Shown here piece after piece: positions 9,820-21,500 of a stretch of DNA of 31,437 nucleotides. The notes beneath the pieces were generated by a model that worked only from the letters and a program-made list of their open reading frames with translations, did no database searches and was not told the DNA's origin. The stretch's first letter is position 1. Every line of letters starts with the position of its first letter. Position numbers and translations under genes: made by a program. The DNA comes from Byssochlamys sp. IMV 00236 (taxonomy: Eukaryota; Ascomycota; Eurotiomycetes; Eurotiales; Thermoascaceae): the NCBI GenBank assembly GCA_001931875.2, contig MSJH02000006.1:1-31437 (forward strand). Reading direction: 5' to 3'.

Positions 9820-11993
9820 TTAATAAGACGTTGGCTGGGAATGGTTGCTATTGGCAACACTCTCAGATCTGGACGCTGGTGGCGAAGTATGCGAAGCATG
9901 ATGATCCTTTTCTACATTTACCATTGCAAAAGATTCGCCTGAAAAGGGCGGTGGCGGAAGAGGTGCAGAAGGAGCATTGAGAGACATAAACACATCTTTG
10001 CTTGATGATGTAATCGGCCTAGGGGCCAGCGAGGTGGAAAAGGAATGAGTCTCTTGTTCCGAAAGATCGCCCGACTGTTTTTGTTGATGTTGATAGTGAG
10101 TATGGCGATGCTGCTTTGAATGAAACATGGCAGGTTGAACAGGGGTGATGTTTTCTATTACGTTTTCATCGTAAGCAGTGTTTTCATCTGTTTCTGAAAT
10201 AAAACTATGTTTTTTGTTCTGGTGATTACTGAATGATCTGACAAGCATCTGACTATGGTGTTCTTCACTGTTATTGGGTCGTTTGTGTCCACCATTACGA
10301 CTCAACTCCTATAAAACAAAAAAGGGGGCGCTGTTAGATATATATACATAGAGTAGAGTGGCTATGTTATACCTTGTGACAGCTCTCACAGATAGATGTG
10401 TTTGGACCAGCCCTCATTGAACTATCATTACGGAGAGCCTCAACTAGCAAAGTGGATTCAATGAGCTCAAAATAAACAGTGAAGGCCTACATCAAATCAA
10501 TGTCAGTAAGCTCCGCTTGTCATAGTGTGTGAAAGTTACATCAGATTGATTGCCAAGAAACATTGTAACTTTAAATAAATTCATGACTAGATTAACGAAA
10601 AATGTCAAGGTTAAGCAGATCAGGGACTTTCTGGCAATGCTGGAAATTAGTCTATTATGCTGGCTAGCAATTGTCTTGGAGCTGTTGATATGTATAAACA
10701 ATCTGGTAGAACAAAACGTTAATTAGGTGGTCTGTGTGCTGTCAAGTATTCGACTAACCTTCTAACAAACATGCCGCTGAGGAATAAATTGGCTAATGCA
10801 TCACCGATAAAGTTTAAAATGATGACTCCCGATCCCCTAAAGAGCGTTAGCATCATGTATATCTTGATAAGCCCATATATGTATATACCATATAGCCCAA
10901 CAAGTAGCGTTATCACCTGGATTTTGCGCCATAATTCTTTCTTGAATGGAAATAAAGGCAAGCTCATAGGGCCAATCAGCAAATCGTAAACCGATGAGTA
11001 AAAGGCCAATGCACTTGATTAAACGAGAATAACGATCAAGTTCTAAGATGACTAGTCGCATAAACATCACGGTATAAAATAATATATAAGCTAAATTATG
11101 AAATTAGATTAGTAAAAAGAGCTGATTAGGGTGTAAGCTAGAGCATTTACTTATATGCCATAAGCTACATAAGAAGAGTAAGTAATTGATCCATTCAATG
11201 ACGTTAAAATATCCTTACGATACTAGCAGTGGGAAATAAGCGCAAGTATGTATTTCAAATAAGGGAATGATGCCATATAAAAGTCTGTGCACAAAAAGAA
11301 CAGTGACTTGCGCCATATTTATTAAATGGCTACGCAAAGAAAAAAAAAGTTAGACGACGTCCCTAAAAGACTAAATTCATTGCTTACATCTTTCCTTTCG
11401 TCTTTCTATATTGGCTATAACAGATAGTGAAGTTTCTAACACTCACAAGGACAGCTATCCACATTCCAATGAGGTTGATTCTTAGTACGACTCGCTGGCC
11501 ATAAGGCGATAATTGTATCATTGTTGAAGGTAAAGTAATGAAGGTATAGGAGAAAATATCATCAATTGAAAAAGGACTAAAAAAAAAAAGGATAACAAGA
11601 AGAAAGATGATGCTCACTATAACTTTTTGCAAACTGTGTGTATTTTCAGATTAGCGAGGTATGTCACACGAATGACACCAATAAGGAACAATCCGGTGGG
11701 ACCATTCAAAGTCATTTCCCCATCCCCGCATTTTCCCTGTCTGTTTCCATGGCAATTTTTGAACCAAGTGAAAGACGGAACCAATGAAGCTTATAGCAAA
11801 AAAAAATACTACTTTTTACTAAATACTAAAGATAGCAATGGACCTTTGTGTGAAAATATCGTTTTTGTGAATTTTTATAATACAACGTATACAGAAACAC
11901 GACCAATCCAAACGCCATAATTTTGAGAAGGTGTATCTGTAGTGCTTTTACTACTGTATTACCAACGGGTTGGTCTAAATCATTTCCAATCAT
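9820..11993 (-). CDS. Multi-pass membrane protein, 10 exons, family not recognised
   Basis: Ten exons join in phase: 11993-11884, 11789-11679, 11633-11388, 11329-11219, 11164-11151, 11090-10889, 10836-10759, 10702-10540, 10486-10373 and 10308-9820, for 545 aa. Exon 5 is a 14-nt micro-exon. About seven or eight hydrophobic helices are visible, including ones around IMAFGLVVFLYTFFIGSVFH, VIVSIIFLLVILFFF, VLRINLIGMWIAVLVSV, QVTVLFVHRLLYGIIPLF, ITYILFYTVMFMRLVIL, CIGLLLIGLRF, GVIILNFIGDALANLFLSG and ICLTLTFFVNLVMNLF. The C-terminal 160 or so residues are a hydrophilic Ser/His/Pro-rich tail with a PLPPPPF proline run, and CESCHK sits just before it. The layout (about seven helices plus a long cytosolic tail) recalls receptor-like proteins, but I see no diagnostic GPCR motif. 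I chose the start at 11993 because it opens directly into the first helix exon. Confidence 0.75.
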
Positions 11994-13934
11994 ATATCAA
12001 CTGATAGCCAATTGGAGCGGACTGATAAACGGGTGCCCAGCCCAAAGGCTTCTAAAAGTGTAGTAGTGGCAGTAGTAGTAATTGCTAGATAGATATCTTC
12101 TTCTTTTTCTTTTTTTTTCCTACTATCATTGCAATCACCAGCTTTTACTAGATAAAAATCTTGATTGAATTCTCGAGTTTCTACAAAAGGCTTTACGTGG
12201 TTAAAGGCTCCGTCACAATAGCAAGAAATGCATGTGAAGCTCACTGGGATTTATACGCAAAAAATCTTTTGGACTGCCTTTACTTGTCATTTTCATTAAC
12301 AATAGACTTTTTCGATAGTGAACGATGGCTTTTGGGAGCCATTTAACATCAATTGAGCGAACGCCCATAAAGATACTTTCGAATGCCAGCGCAGAGAATA
12401 ATTTACGTGTTAATAATAACGTATGAGATCTTATTCAATGATTCCATAGTTCTCTACAACGCGAAAACGGTTGCTCTGAGCTCAAATGCGGTCATTCTAT
12501 ACACTTTTCCCAATGTCCTTCTCCTTTTGAAATTATTTTTAATTCATCGTTCGATCCCATGGGTGCTATCATTACTAAATGGGCAGCAAAAAAAAAGGAA
12601 TTGATGACGATAAGTGGCTAGAATAGATCTTTTTGTCTTTAATGAAAATCTCTCTAATTGCATGTAAAACCAACAAACAATGGGCACTACAGCTGTTTTC
12701 TAAAAAACAACCTTGTTTTCTCGGGGATGAAAGGGTTCATTTAAATAGCATTTACATAAGCAACGTGGCTTTTGAATTAGAAGTCAGTGAGGTACGACAA
12801 GTTTTTGTCATACAATATTGGAAAGAGACGGGAAGGGACAAAGTTCCCATGTGAAATGAGGTGACTCAAGATATTTTTGAAGAAGTGATTTACACTGATA
12901 GCATTTTGTGTATACGTTGTACTAGTTTTAATTCCATGATAATTAATTATAATCTTGATTGCGAAAGAAGAGGAAAAAAAGGGGTACCTGAAGCAAATAC
13001 CGATTGGACGGAGCTTTATTCTAATGTTTTAATTTCCCATAGGGGGATCATCGCAAGAGAGATCATTCGACGGCTAAAAGTAATGGCCAGTAAAAGATCA
13101 AGAAGTGAAACTTATTACTTTTAAATACCCGAAAAAACGAATGTATTGCATCACACAGATCATTAGCCTGAATTGGGATTATTGCTATTTTACAGTGTTT
13201 ATTAAAAAATAAGGAGAGCGCTACATGCACAAAAAATTGACAACAAAGTAGTTGATCTTACAAGCGCTGCCTTGGGTCGCTAACTGTGATTTCATTTTAC
13301 AATCAAAGCCTCTACCGAATCTAAGACTGTCCATTAATGTAAAACACACGTGATTGGTCTTGACTGTTTGTTAATTCTTCATGAAAAGAAACAAGTAGTG
13401 TTTAGCTTGATACTACGCAATGAAAAGCTTTGTTGGATGGCAACATATGTAGTATATGAATGTAGCGCCTGTAGAATCAGCCCAACTTTTGATGAATTTT
13501 TTTCGTGCAAAGAACAATTACAGCGTATTCCAGATCAGCTCCTGGCTCTCCAGCCATAGCTAATTTGGATCAGCCATAATTGTTCGCCGTGGGTCACAGT
13601 TTGCCAAAGGCAGAAAGCTTTGGGTCCTCAAGCATGAATTTTTTGGTATTGAAATATGCGTTCATGAAAATGATCATGTATTTACTAACTCGCTTTTGGG
13701 AATGGCGTTTAGAAAATGCGGTGCAGCAGGCATTTAACTACCGTTCGTACATACGTTCAGTCCCTGAAAAAAAAAAAAGGGCGGATAACTATAGGGTATG
13801 CACAGAAATCACGTTCGAAAGAATCCACTGCAACCCGTGTCCGATTGCTGCAAAGCACGATCAATATATTGCACATGAAAGATTTATGCTAGCGTGTTTA
13901 CGTTTCACCGGTGTGCAACTCCAAGTCACCACTC
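11994..13934. other. Gene-poor stretch
   Basis: About 1.9 kb without a convincing gene. Several + open frames of 60-134 codons are present (for example 12383-12604, 12633-12854, 12861-13124, 13580-13984). None shows a recognisable domain, a signal peptide or a consistent splice pattern. By eye the DNA carries more CpG and less AT than neighbouring intergenic regions. A CACGTG hexamer lies near 13347. Part of the stretch must be the promoter of the - strand gene starting at 11993 and of the small + gene starting at 13935. Confidence 0.45.
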
Positions 13935-14204
13935 ATGGCAAGAGACGCCAACAGTTCAAGCAAAGTAACAGCCATGATGAATGAATTACGACACGTTCAT
14001 GGCAATTTCCAAGGTAATGCCGTGAAACTAGTCTAAAGACCATTACAAAAAAAAATAGACTTTGGGTTATGCTCATATTTTTGTGTCGTCTTGTTAGATT
14101 GGATCGTGCATGTGAAGAGCTGTCCACTGCAGATTCGCCTTGTTATGCTCGATTTTGCGGGTCTCTTAACAGATCCAGAAGGTATTCGATTATTCATGAA
14201 GTAA
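13935..14204 (+). CDS. Small two-exon protein (61 aa), function unknown
   Basis: Exon 13935-14013 ends at a GTAATG donor. The acceptor TTGTTAG ends at 14097, and exon 14098-14204 continues in phase to TAA, for 61 aa. The joined protein is coherent: MARDANSSSKVTAMMNELRH, then VHGNFQDWIVHVKSCPLQ, then a hydrophobic IRLVMLDFAGLLTDPEG and a basic end (IRLFMK). It reads as a small amphipathic, partly helical protein. The last codons overlap a possible GTAAGA donor at 14201, so further exons cannot be excluded. Splicing to CAG at about 14239 adds only two codons before a stop. A larger unrelated open frame (13580-13984) overlaps exon 1 in another frame and is less convincing. I do not recognise the family. 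Confidence 0.45.
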
Positions 14205-14448
14205 GACCAGGATTAATAGCGTGAACATGCCATATTCAGGAAAAATTGAGCAATTAAAAGTTGTTGTTAACAATGGTCATAACATGAGATCTCTTTCGTG
14301 ACATAGTCTCATCTTAGGCTTCGATGTCAATCTTTTCAATTGTCGAAATGCAAGTGTCAAACGATCAAAATTGGTTTGATTTTTCGATTGTTTTTCTCGG
14401 TTCTTTCTTCATCTTTTTATATCGTCAACATTGATTCCCTATTTCTTG

Positions 14449-14486
<38 letters not shown>

Positions 14487-15017
14487 GTAGATCTTCATCA
14501 TTTTTACCAAAAAAAAACACTACATGCATTTTCATAATTAGTGGTACAAGCAATTCATTAGACAAACTATACCTACACAACACGAAGCATAACACTGAAG
14601 TATAAGAGGAGTATTTCTTTTTTATTCTGAGACAAGAGAGAGTTCATCATTAGAAATAATATCATTTTATATAAGAACAAGATTAGTGCATGAGTTTATC
14701 ACGGGATAATGTGAATTGGGTATGGCGTGTCTATAAGAATAACGCATTTTGTAGTCAGTCATTTTTTCTTCTAAATCTTAATTATATAGAAAGGCGAGTT
14801 AGAATGGTGTTTTATTACATATTGTATGAAAATTGTCCTCAGGGGGTATATTATTTTTGTTTGTTTGTGAAAAATAGAAGGAGATGTACAAACTTGAAGT
14901 TCTCACAAGTAGCTACTGTAGCTATAGTAATACGCTTTTTTTTTATTTAACTTGTAATAGTATACAATAATTAATGTATAGTAAAAGAACTCGCCAGAAA
15001 ATATTACTCTTGAGGCT
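14205..15017. other. Intergenic region with long poly-T tract
   Basis: Separates the small + gene from the convergent glycosyltransferase gene. It holds a 33-T run at 14451-14483. Two open frames (14340-14537, built largely on the poly-T run, and 14690-14950) have no recognisable content. The last roughly 100 bp should be the 3' UTR of the glycosyltransferase gene. Confidence 0.5.
14451..14483. repeat. Poly-T run (33 T)
   Basis: Thirty-three consecutive thymines, the longest homopolymer in the window. Its exact length is likely to be unreliable in any assembly. It produces a false poly-Phe stretch in one frame. Confidence 0.9.
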
Positions 15018-16816
15018 CTAAATTGTCTTTAGTTTGATTTTTGTTGGGTCGATGGGAGCTCCCTTTTGCCATATATATGCAAGCATGAGATGAAATGCTG
15101 ACTTTACCAACAATACAAAAGAGTAAATGATGCCCATAAACAAGACAAGAGCTGCAGCAATAAGGTCCAAATTGCGAGCCTTGATGAACGACATTTGTCT
15201 AGAGACAGGATAACGATAGGGCAAGTAGGCATCCTTGTTCACAAAAAGCACTTCTTCAATAATATCTGCACCGCGAATCGAACCATTTCGAGAATGAATT
15301 TGAATAAGAGCTTTGTACCGCTTTACGTTTTGTTGAATGCTGCCATCGACATCAAGACCTACACGCTTAACCATATCATTTGCTTCTTCTTGACTTAGTT
15401 TAGGGTTCAAAAAGTCACCCAAGCCAGTTGCTTTTACATTTTGGGCATTCAAGAATTGATCTCCGTAAAAAGGAAACACGACCAAACGTTTACCTGCATA
15501 GAGAGCTTCATACATGGAACCGGCACCACCATGTGTCAAGAAGACGTTAACAGAGGGATGAAAGAGTACGGCTGTCTGAGGTGCCCAGCTGACAAAACGC
15601 AAATTTGAGTATTTTCCTTCAAACATATCTTTGACTCGGTAGATCTTTCCAGATGATGTCTTAATCTCTTCAGGAAACGTTTCACTACTTTTACGCGAAG
15701 CCCAAAGAAAGCCATCATAGACGCCACGTTCGACATTTTCCATCACGCTTGTCATAATCATCTGAAGATCACTGATACTAGCAACAGCATGTTGACCAAA
15801 TGCAATGTACAAGATACGTGAATGATTGTCGAGATACTCCTTCAAATCTGGTGTCAAGGGATCGTACTGGCGCTGCATGATGGGGCCAACTCTTTCTACC
15901 AAGGGGCCAAAGGGTCGTGCAGCTTCTATACCAAATAAACTGTTCACTAGCTTAATGTTATTCTTGTGCGTCCAAGGTTCGTATTCCAAATCCCTGATAT
16001 TGCAACCAGCTTCCCGACGTCGTTCGTTTATCCAATCACCAATAGGTTTCATTTGTAAATAAGCCTGGACAGGTATAACAAACATGTCATAGAATCTCTT
16101 GAAAAACGACAACCCGTACGTAGTAGGATTCTCCATTGTGAGTACATGGTTATTAATGTAAGCAGCTGAAGCATCTACGGGTGGGAAGCAAGCAGGAGTT
16201 TAGGAATAGTTTTTTTTCTTCTTCTTCTTTTTCTTTTACCTGGAAATGCTGCATAAGATGATGTAAGAATGTATGGAATATTAGAATCTCTTGCTGCTTC
16301 AAAGCATCCAGGGGCAGTTGCAAAACCACAGACTGCGGCACTGATATTTTCCGTTTTAATCATATGGCGAAGTGCAGTGTAATCGGATTTGAAATCATGA
16401 TAACCACTTTTTAACAAAGTACCAGCAGCATCTAAAATAGCTGTGTGCTTTTGAGCAAAAGCGCCTTCCATATTGGTTTCCTTTCCCTTGAGTATGACTG
16501 TATTAAAATGAGGATATTGCTTAGCGTGCTTGGCTTGAATTTCCTGTAGAAGTGTCAGTTATTCCAAGGACAACTCTTTCAATAAAGAATAGCTTACTCT
16601 AGTAACATATGTAATACGGTGTCCTCTCTTGCTAAGTTCATTCAAGATTGATAAAACCCAATTGACATGGGATGACCCTCCAAAGGTAGACATGAACATG
16701 ACATGCTTGGGTTCAAAGTAATCTTCAACCAGTGTCTCTTTACCATAAGAAGTGCCACAGAGAAAAATACTGGCTACTGAGATAACAGTAGCTAATCTAC
16801 ATATATTCAATTTCAT
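15018..16816 (-). CDS. UDP-glycosyltransferase, ER type I membrane form
   Basis: Transfers a sugar from a UDP-sugar to a small lipophilic acceptor. Three exons (16816-16598, 16543-16240, 16174-15018) join in phase for 559 aa. Residues 1-25 form a signal peptide. The acceptor-side catalytic His lies in GGSSH (His50). The donor-site signature is complete: WAPQTAVLFHPSVNVFLTHG from residue 371, continuing GAGSMYEAL, and the sugar-binding FYGDQ at about 410-414. A hydrophobic segment at about 512-540 anchors the C-terminus. The protein ends KIKLKTI, so Lys at -3 and -5 make a KxKxx ER-retrieval signal on a short cytosolic tail. This is the architecture of animal-type UGT enzymes. The acceptor (sterol, fatty acid, xenobiotic) cannot be told from sequence. 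The gene is complete and intact. Confidence 0.92.
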
Positions 16817-17479
16817 CTTGTTCTTTCAAGAAAATAAAAGAAGATACAGAAGACAATGTTCTTGTGTTTAAATAGATGTTTCCTCTGCTTATGAAAACCG
16901 TTTACTCTTGCCGAAAACCCTGATGAAGTCCTTAACAATGCACATTAGGAATCCTTTACGCAATATATTAAGTTTCCAGCTGATTTGGGGAGTAAAAGCC
17001 GTGGTGAGCTCCGTATTTTTTTTTTTTCTTGCCTTACCTTGCCTCTTTGCTTGGGGTTGTGCTATTTCTTTTCACTTTAAATATTATTTCGAAATAAAAC
17101 AGAATCGATATAATACGAACATAAAGTAAAGAGGGAGGGAGAGAATCAATAAAGTATTACACGACACATTACGTTTAATACAGTCAACCTTTTCCTGGTG
17201 TTTTATTTATAGTTTTTCCGTAATACATGAAAAGCACACAATCTGCATAATGTTGAGCAGTAATTGTAGCCTGAACACGTAAATGATCATATAGATTCGA
17301 ACCAGCTTATGCATCCTTCTTTTTAAAGTTATTTTTACTCTGTCTTTTTCACACAATTCTCATACTTCACACATAGATATTTTACCCTTCTTTAAGGGTC
17401 ATCTTGCATTGATTAAAGAAATAGAAATACAGTAACGGTGTTTTCATCTATTTAAAGCAACTCCGGTTCTCTTTCTTTT
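16817..17479. other. Upstream region of the glycosyltransferase gene
   Basis: AT-rich, with short T runs. A 73-codon + open frame (16908-17129) shows no recognisable features and is not called. The GGTTCGAATC-like string near 17296 on the - strand is not part of a tRNA. Confidence 0.4.
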
Positions 17480-17492
17480 TCTTTTTTTTACC

Positions 17493-17592
17493 ACAGATGT
17501 GATTCCTGGGTTGTTTGCTGCTTGAATGCTTTCTTAGAAATCTTGGATTTACCCTTATTTAACCGAACTTGAACCGTTGCTGTAAAGTAAAC
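17493..17592 (-). other. Possible orphan terminal exon
   Basis: On the - strand a strong 3' splice-like sequence (CCCTAAT branch-type site, then TTTACTTTACAG) is followed by a short open stretch. It encodes VQVRLNKGKSKISKKAFKQQ and TTQESHLW and ends in TAA. The peptide is basic and hydrophilic. No upstream exon with a matching donor was found in the roughly 100 bp before the PDCD5 stop. It could be an alternative 3' exon for PDCD5, a remnant, or chance. Confidence 0.2.
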
Positions 17593-17698
17593 AAATTAGG
17601 GTATCTCCTTTACATAAAATACACGACATAAAATAAAACAGTACAAGTATTATACATCATCATCATCATGAAAAAGGAGGGGGGGTGTTTATTTCGTA

Positions 17699-18387
17699 TT
17701 ATATATCATATTCTTCATCAGAGTCATCATAATGTCTGCGGTTATACTATAAAACAGTCAACTTCACATGAATCATATAGAATCATATACTTACTACAAT
17801 ACGGCTTGATGTAGCGCTACTTTCCTGTCTGTTGATTTGACCCAAAAGATCAATCAACTGATTTTCAGTTACTTTGCTTCTTAATTGATTTGTTTGAGCC
17901 ATTCTGATCAGCAAATCCTCTACTGCGCGTGCCTTGTCTGCCTTCACCATCTGAATTCTACCCACTATAAGGTCCATTTAGCCATTATTTTGCATACGTG
18001 CTTTTTACGTATATAATCTTACATCTTTCACGAGCTGAATTGTCCAAAATTTGATATAACTGGGTTTGTTGTCAATTTTTAAACAAGGTTTAGACAGAAT
18101 ATATTAAATAAACACGTACCATATTGCGACGCATTTCTTCCATTTGGCTATTAAAGCAAAGTCAACACACAGTGTTTTCTTTTTATTCATTATCATTACC
18201 TTTTCTCTGCATCATCTTTGGAGGCCCCTCCAGCACTTGGAAAACCGCCCTATTGAAATTAGTCTTGTCATCAAATAGTTTCATTCTAAACTTTTTTTTT
18301 TACCTGAGAAGGTTGAGCACCGCCACTTTTAGCTTGTAATTCAGCTAAACGTCTGGCTCTTATTGCTTGAAGTTCGTCGTCCTCCAT
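17699..18387 (-). CDS. PDCD5: PDCD5 / TFAR19 family protein
   Basis: Small DNA-binding-type protein conserved from archaea to humans. In animals it is linked to apoptosis and chaperonin/tubulin folding. Six exons join in phase: 18387-18304, 18249-18200, 18147-18120, 18059-18023, 17964-17795 and 17746-17699, for 138 aa. The family order is clear. The N-terminal helix is ELQAIRARRLAELQAK. A Gly/Ser insert (GGFPSAGGAS) follows, then the core motif MEEMRRNM, ILDNSARERLGRIQMVKADK, the helix bundle AVEDLLIRMAQTNQL, and the acidic end YNRRHYDDSDEEYD. Only part of the C-terminus is unusual, with a short SATSSRIV linker. It is divergently transcribed from TRAPPC11 with 204 bp between start codons. Confidence 0.95.
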
Positions 18388-18591
18388 AATCTATTGCAGA
18401 AAAAAAGAAAGAGCAAAAAATATGTCACCCATTTTTTCTTTTGAGAGAGATTAATTAAAATTCAGCTGAAGACAGCATTTTTCTCTCTCTCTTCATTTTA
18501 TGGTGTTTGCCCCTTATTGAGCAGAAAGAAAGAGACAAACAATAGTTGCTAGTTACAAAAAAATATAGCACATAAGCGTTTTCAGGCAAAT
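18388..18591. promoter_or_regulatory. Divergent PDCD5/TRAPPC11 promoter
   Basis: The 204 bp between the two start codons must hold both 5' UTRs and core promoters. It contains a CT-rich run on + (about 18480-18492), an ATTAATTAAAA stretch near 18451-18461, and a short poly-A run near 18557-18563. No clear TATA box position is evident. Confidence 0.5.
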
Positions 18592-21500
18592 ATGCATTCA
18601 TACCCACTTGATTATTTACTCCACCCTGTCCCTGTGATGGCCATATATGGTCTATCACCCTCTGATGAGCCCTCTTTATTAGACGCACCTATATCCGAAG
18701 AAACCAGTTCTCAATCACCAAAGCCCTCAGTCACTTTAACAAAACCTAATTTGACAAGTTCCCTATTGGAATTGCTTACGAGTAAAACAGAGTATACGCT
18801 CTATGAAGCCACAGCCTATTTATCCAATCAGCAGACACCTCCACCCTTTCGAGTCATCACTGTTTCAAAAGTAAGAAAGAATAAAGTCCCCCCGACGATC
18901 CGAGCTTTAACATTTTGCATAAATATGCAAATTTTTCAATGTAGGATTACGTCTTACCACAGCGACAATCATCTGCCACCTCGAACCTGACAACTCACTC
19001 GAACCTCTCACCACTATCACCAGACTCTCCTGTTTATCCAGACGGAATAATGACACCATTGTGGATCAAAAGACACCTATATCATCCGAGCGTAGTCGTT
19101 GGCTTTTATGAACTGTGGGACTGGCAAAATGAAACTGGAGAAAGGGCCAAACGGGAGACAGGACCCTTGGCTTCTCAAATACTCATTGATCCTACCGAGA
19201 GAGAGTACGATATGAACTTGGCAAATGAAATTAATATGAGAAGGTGATTATTATACGCATATATCAATACCGATTCTAAACTGAATCATTCAGAAAATAC
19301 TTTCAGGATAAAGGCATCAAGTTTGCAGCAGTCCTTATGCTTAAACAGAGACACATAGGTAAATTGGAGGAATAAAGAAAGTTGGTTAGCTAAGACTTGC
19401 CCCACTCTAGATTCTTCAACAGAGGAAAGATTATCTTCAATTAGAAAACAGTGTGGTTTGGACTATAAGAGCTCATTTTTTACGGTATCACCGGGAACAA
19501 TGAACGAGTTGCAGGATTTTGTAAACAAGTGAGTCTGGAGGAATAGATTTATAGTGGGATAGTGTATTTATATCTTGTGCATTAGTTTATATCGCGTCAT
19601 GTACGAACCTGCGACACAGTTTTATAGCAACCGTATAAAGAAAATTCGCAAGAAAAAAGCCAAGCTGCCTTCTCCTTCAACTGTTCCCAAAGCAACACTT
19701 GATTTTTCAAGTAACGAGAAACAGCCATTGTCCGTCACAGGTTGGTCGCTGCGTTATGATTTCAAAACTGCCTTCTTTCAAGAGTGTAAACAAGAGATTG
19801 ACAGTTCTTTAAAGTAAGTAATTAAAAAAACGATAGCTGTGATTAGTTTTCTTATCATTCCTTAACAGATCCTATGAAGCTGCATATCACTCAATCGTTG
19901 ACTTGCTGACATCTTCGTCTTCACCATTTGGACACCACCAGCTGCCCGTTAACAGCAAACGATGGCAGGAAGCACAAACTTTAGTAGACTGTATTAATAT
20001 CAAGATTTGCAAATCTTACTTGTATTTGAATGATTCAACAGCTGCCTTAGCACAACTAAATGGTCATTTGCACATGTTCCAATCCTGTGCACCTTCTTGG
20101 GGTATTGGCGAGCAAACGTTTGAATATTGGGCCAGCCTTTCGAAACAGTAAGTCTATTTGTAAATGAAGCTTCTTTAAATAGTCGTTCAAAAAGATAACA
20201 CCTTATTCAAGGTATCGCATGTTTGCTGATCTTATTGATGCAGCAGTACAGGCTGGATATAAGATCCCTCTCCCCACAGAATATCTATTATCACCTAATG
20301 GAAATACGCCTGGTAGCCCACTGTTTAGCAATACGACAATTTCTAGCACTACCGGATGTAATCCTGGATCAGTCCTCCAGCATCCAGGATTTTACTATCA
20401 TCTAGCAGCCATGTGCTGTGCAGAGCGAAGAAGACGTTTCCTTGAGCTAGAACGCGCAGCTGGCGGTAATGCGGAGAAGGATAATTCACTTTTAGCTGAA
20501 AAACTTGTCGATCACTCTAGCTTGACTATAGAACTGCTAACCAAGAGTTATGAACAGTTCAAACGTTACAGAAATGGACGCATGACACTTTATTTAGCTG
20601 CTGAAATTGCTGGAACATATTATGAAACGGGAAAATACGATATGGCTATCAAGTTTTTTGAGAGAATAGGAAAAACGTATCGTAAAGAAAAATGGAATAT
20701 GGTGCTGACGTCTATCTTGAGATGGTCTCTGCGGTGTGCAAAAGAATTAGGTGCATGGGAAAAGGCAACAGAGTGTTTGATAGAACTCATGTCGGATGAG
20801 CTTCCTATGGCTGAAAATAAACGGACTGATATTCAACGAGAGTTTATGGATATGCTATCTAAACAGCCTGAATCATCTGTCACGGAACGATCACCGTTGG
20901 TCATACATATGGACCAGATTAATCCTTTCTTAACTTGTCATGTTCAACTCAAGAGTTCTACGAATTTTGTTGGTTCAAAAGTGTCTTACCAAATCATGCT
21001 TCAAACAAATCGCTCTTCACCACAGATCCCTTTTAGATTTAATTCTCTTAGGGTACTATTCAATAATCCTCAATACAACACCATCATAAAAGATCTTGGC
21101 ATAGAGACAGATGTGAAGAATATTGAGCTGATTGATTTTTCCAATGATTTAAAAAGGATTGAAGAAGGCGATCATTCTGGATGGCTCACCACACAATGTG
21201 ATCTTGGAATTGTTAAAGATCAAATAAAGGTCTTGCAAGGATGTATTGTCCCAGAAAAATGTGGTGAACTCAAGGTAAGAGACCATATATGTATATCCTT
21301 ATATGAAAACATTAAGCAAGGTACTTGCTGTATAGATCACTGGCATTGTGCTTGATTTGATGTCCTCTCATGGTCAAATAGAACTGAATTATCCAATTGG
21401 CCAACTTTCTGAACAACAACCTGCAGCACGAAGAAAGTGGTTAGAAGCATCGGGTAATCCCTTGAGGGACTAGTCCATAAAAAAACAGTCTATTAATGTT

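Noticed and set aside
13344..13350. CACGTG as a phosphate-response (Pho4-type) site
   Set aside because: It is far from the VTC genes and in a gene-poor region. No such cluster was seen directly upstream of either VTC start.
13580..13984. 134-codon + strand open frame
   Set aside because: No domain or targeting signal. Its end overlaps a better-supported spliced small gene in another frame.
14340..14537. 65-codon open frame with a poly-Phe run
   Set aside because: It is produced mainly by the 33-T homopolymer; there is no domain and no supporting splice or start context.
14690..14950. 86-codon + strand open frame
   Set aside because: No recognisable motif. It lies in the 3' flank of the glycosyltransferase gene and is AT-driven.
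17285..17310. GGTTCGAATC string on the - strand resembling a tRNA T-arm
   Set aside because: The bases after the loop do not pair with those before it, and no acceptor, D or anticodon arms are found around it.
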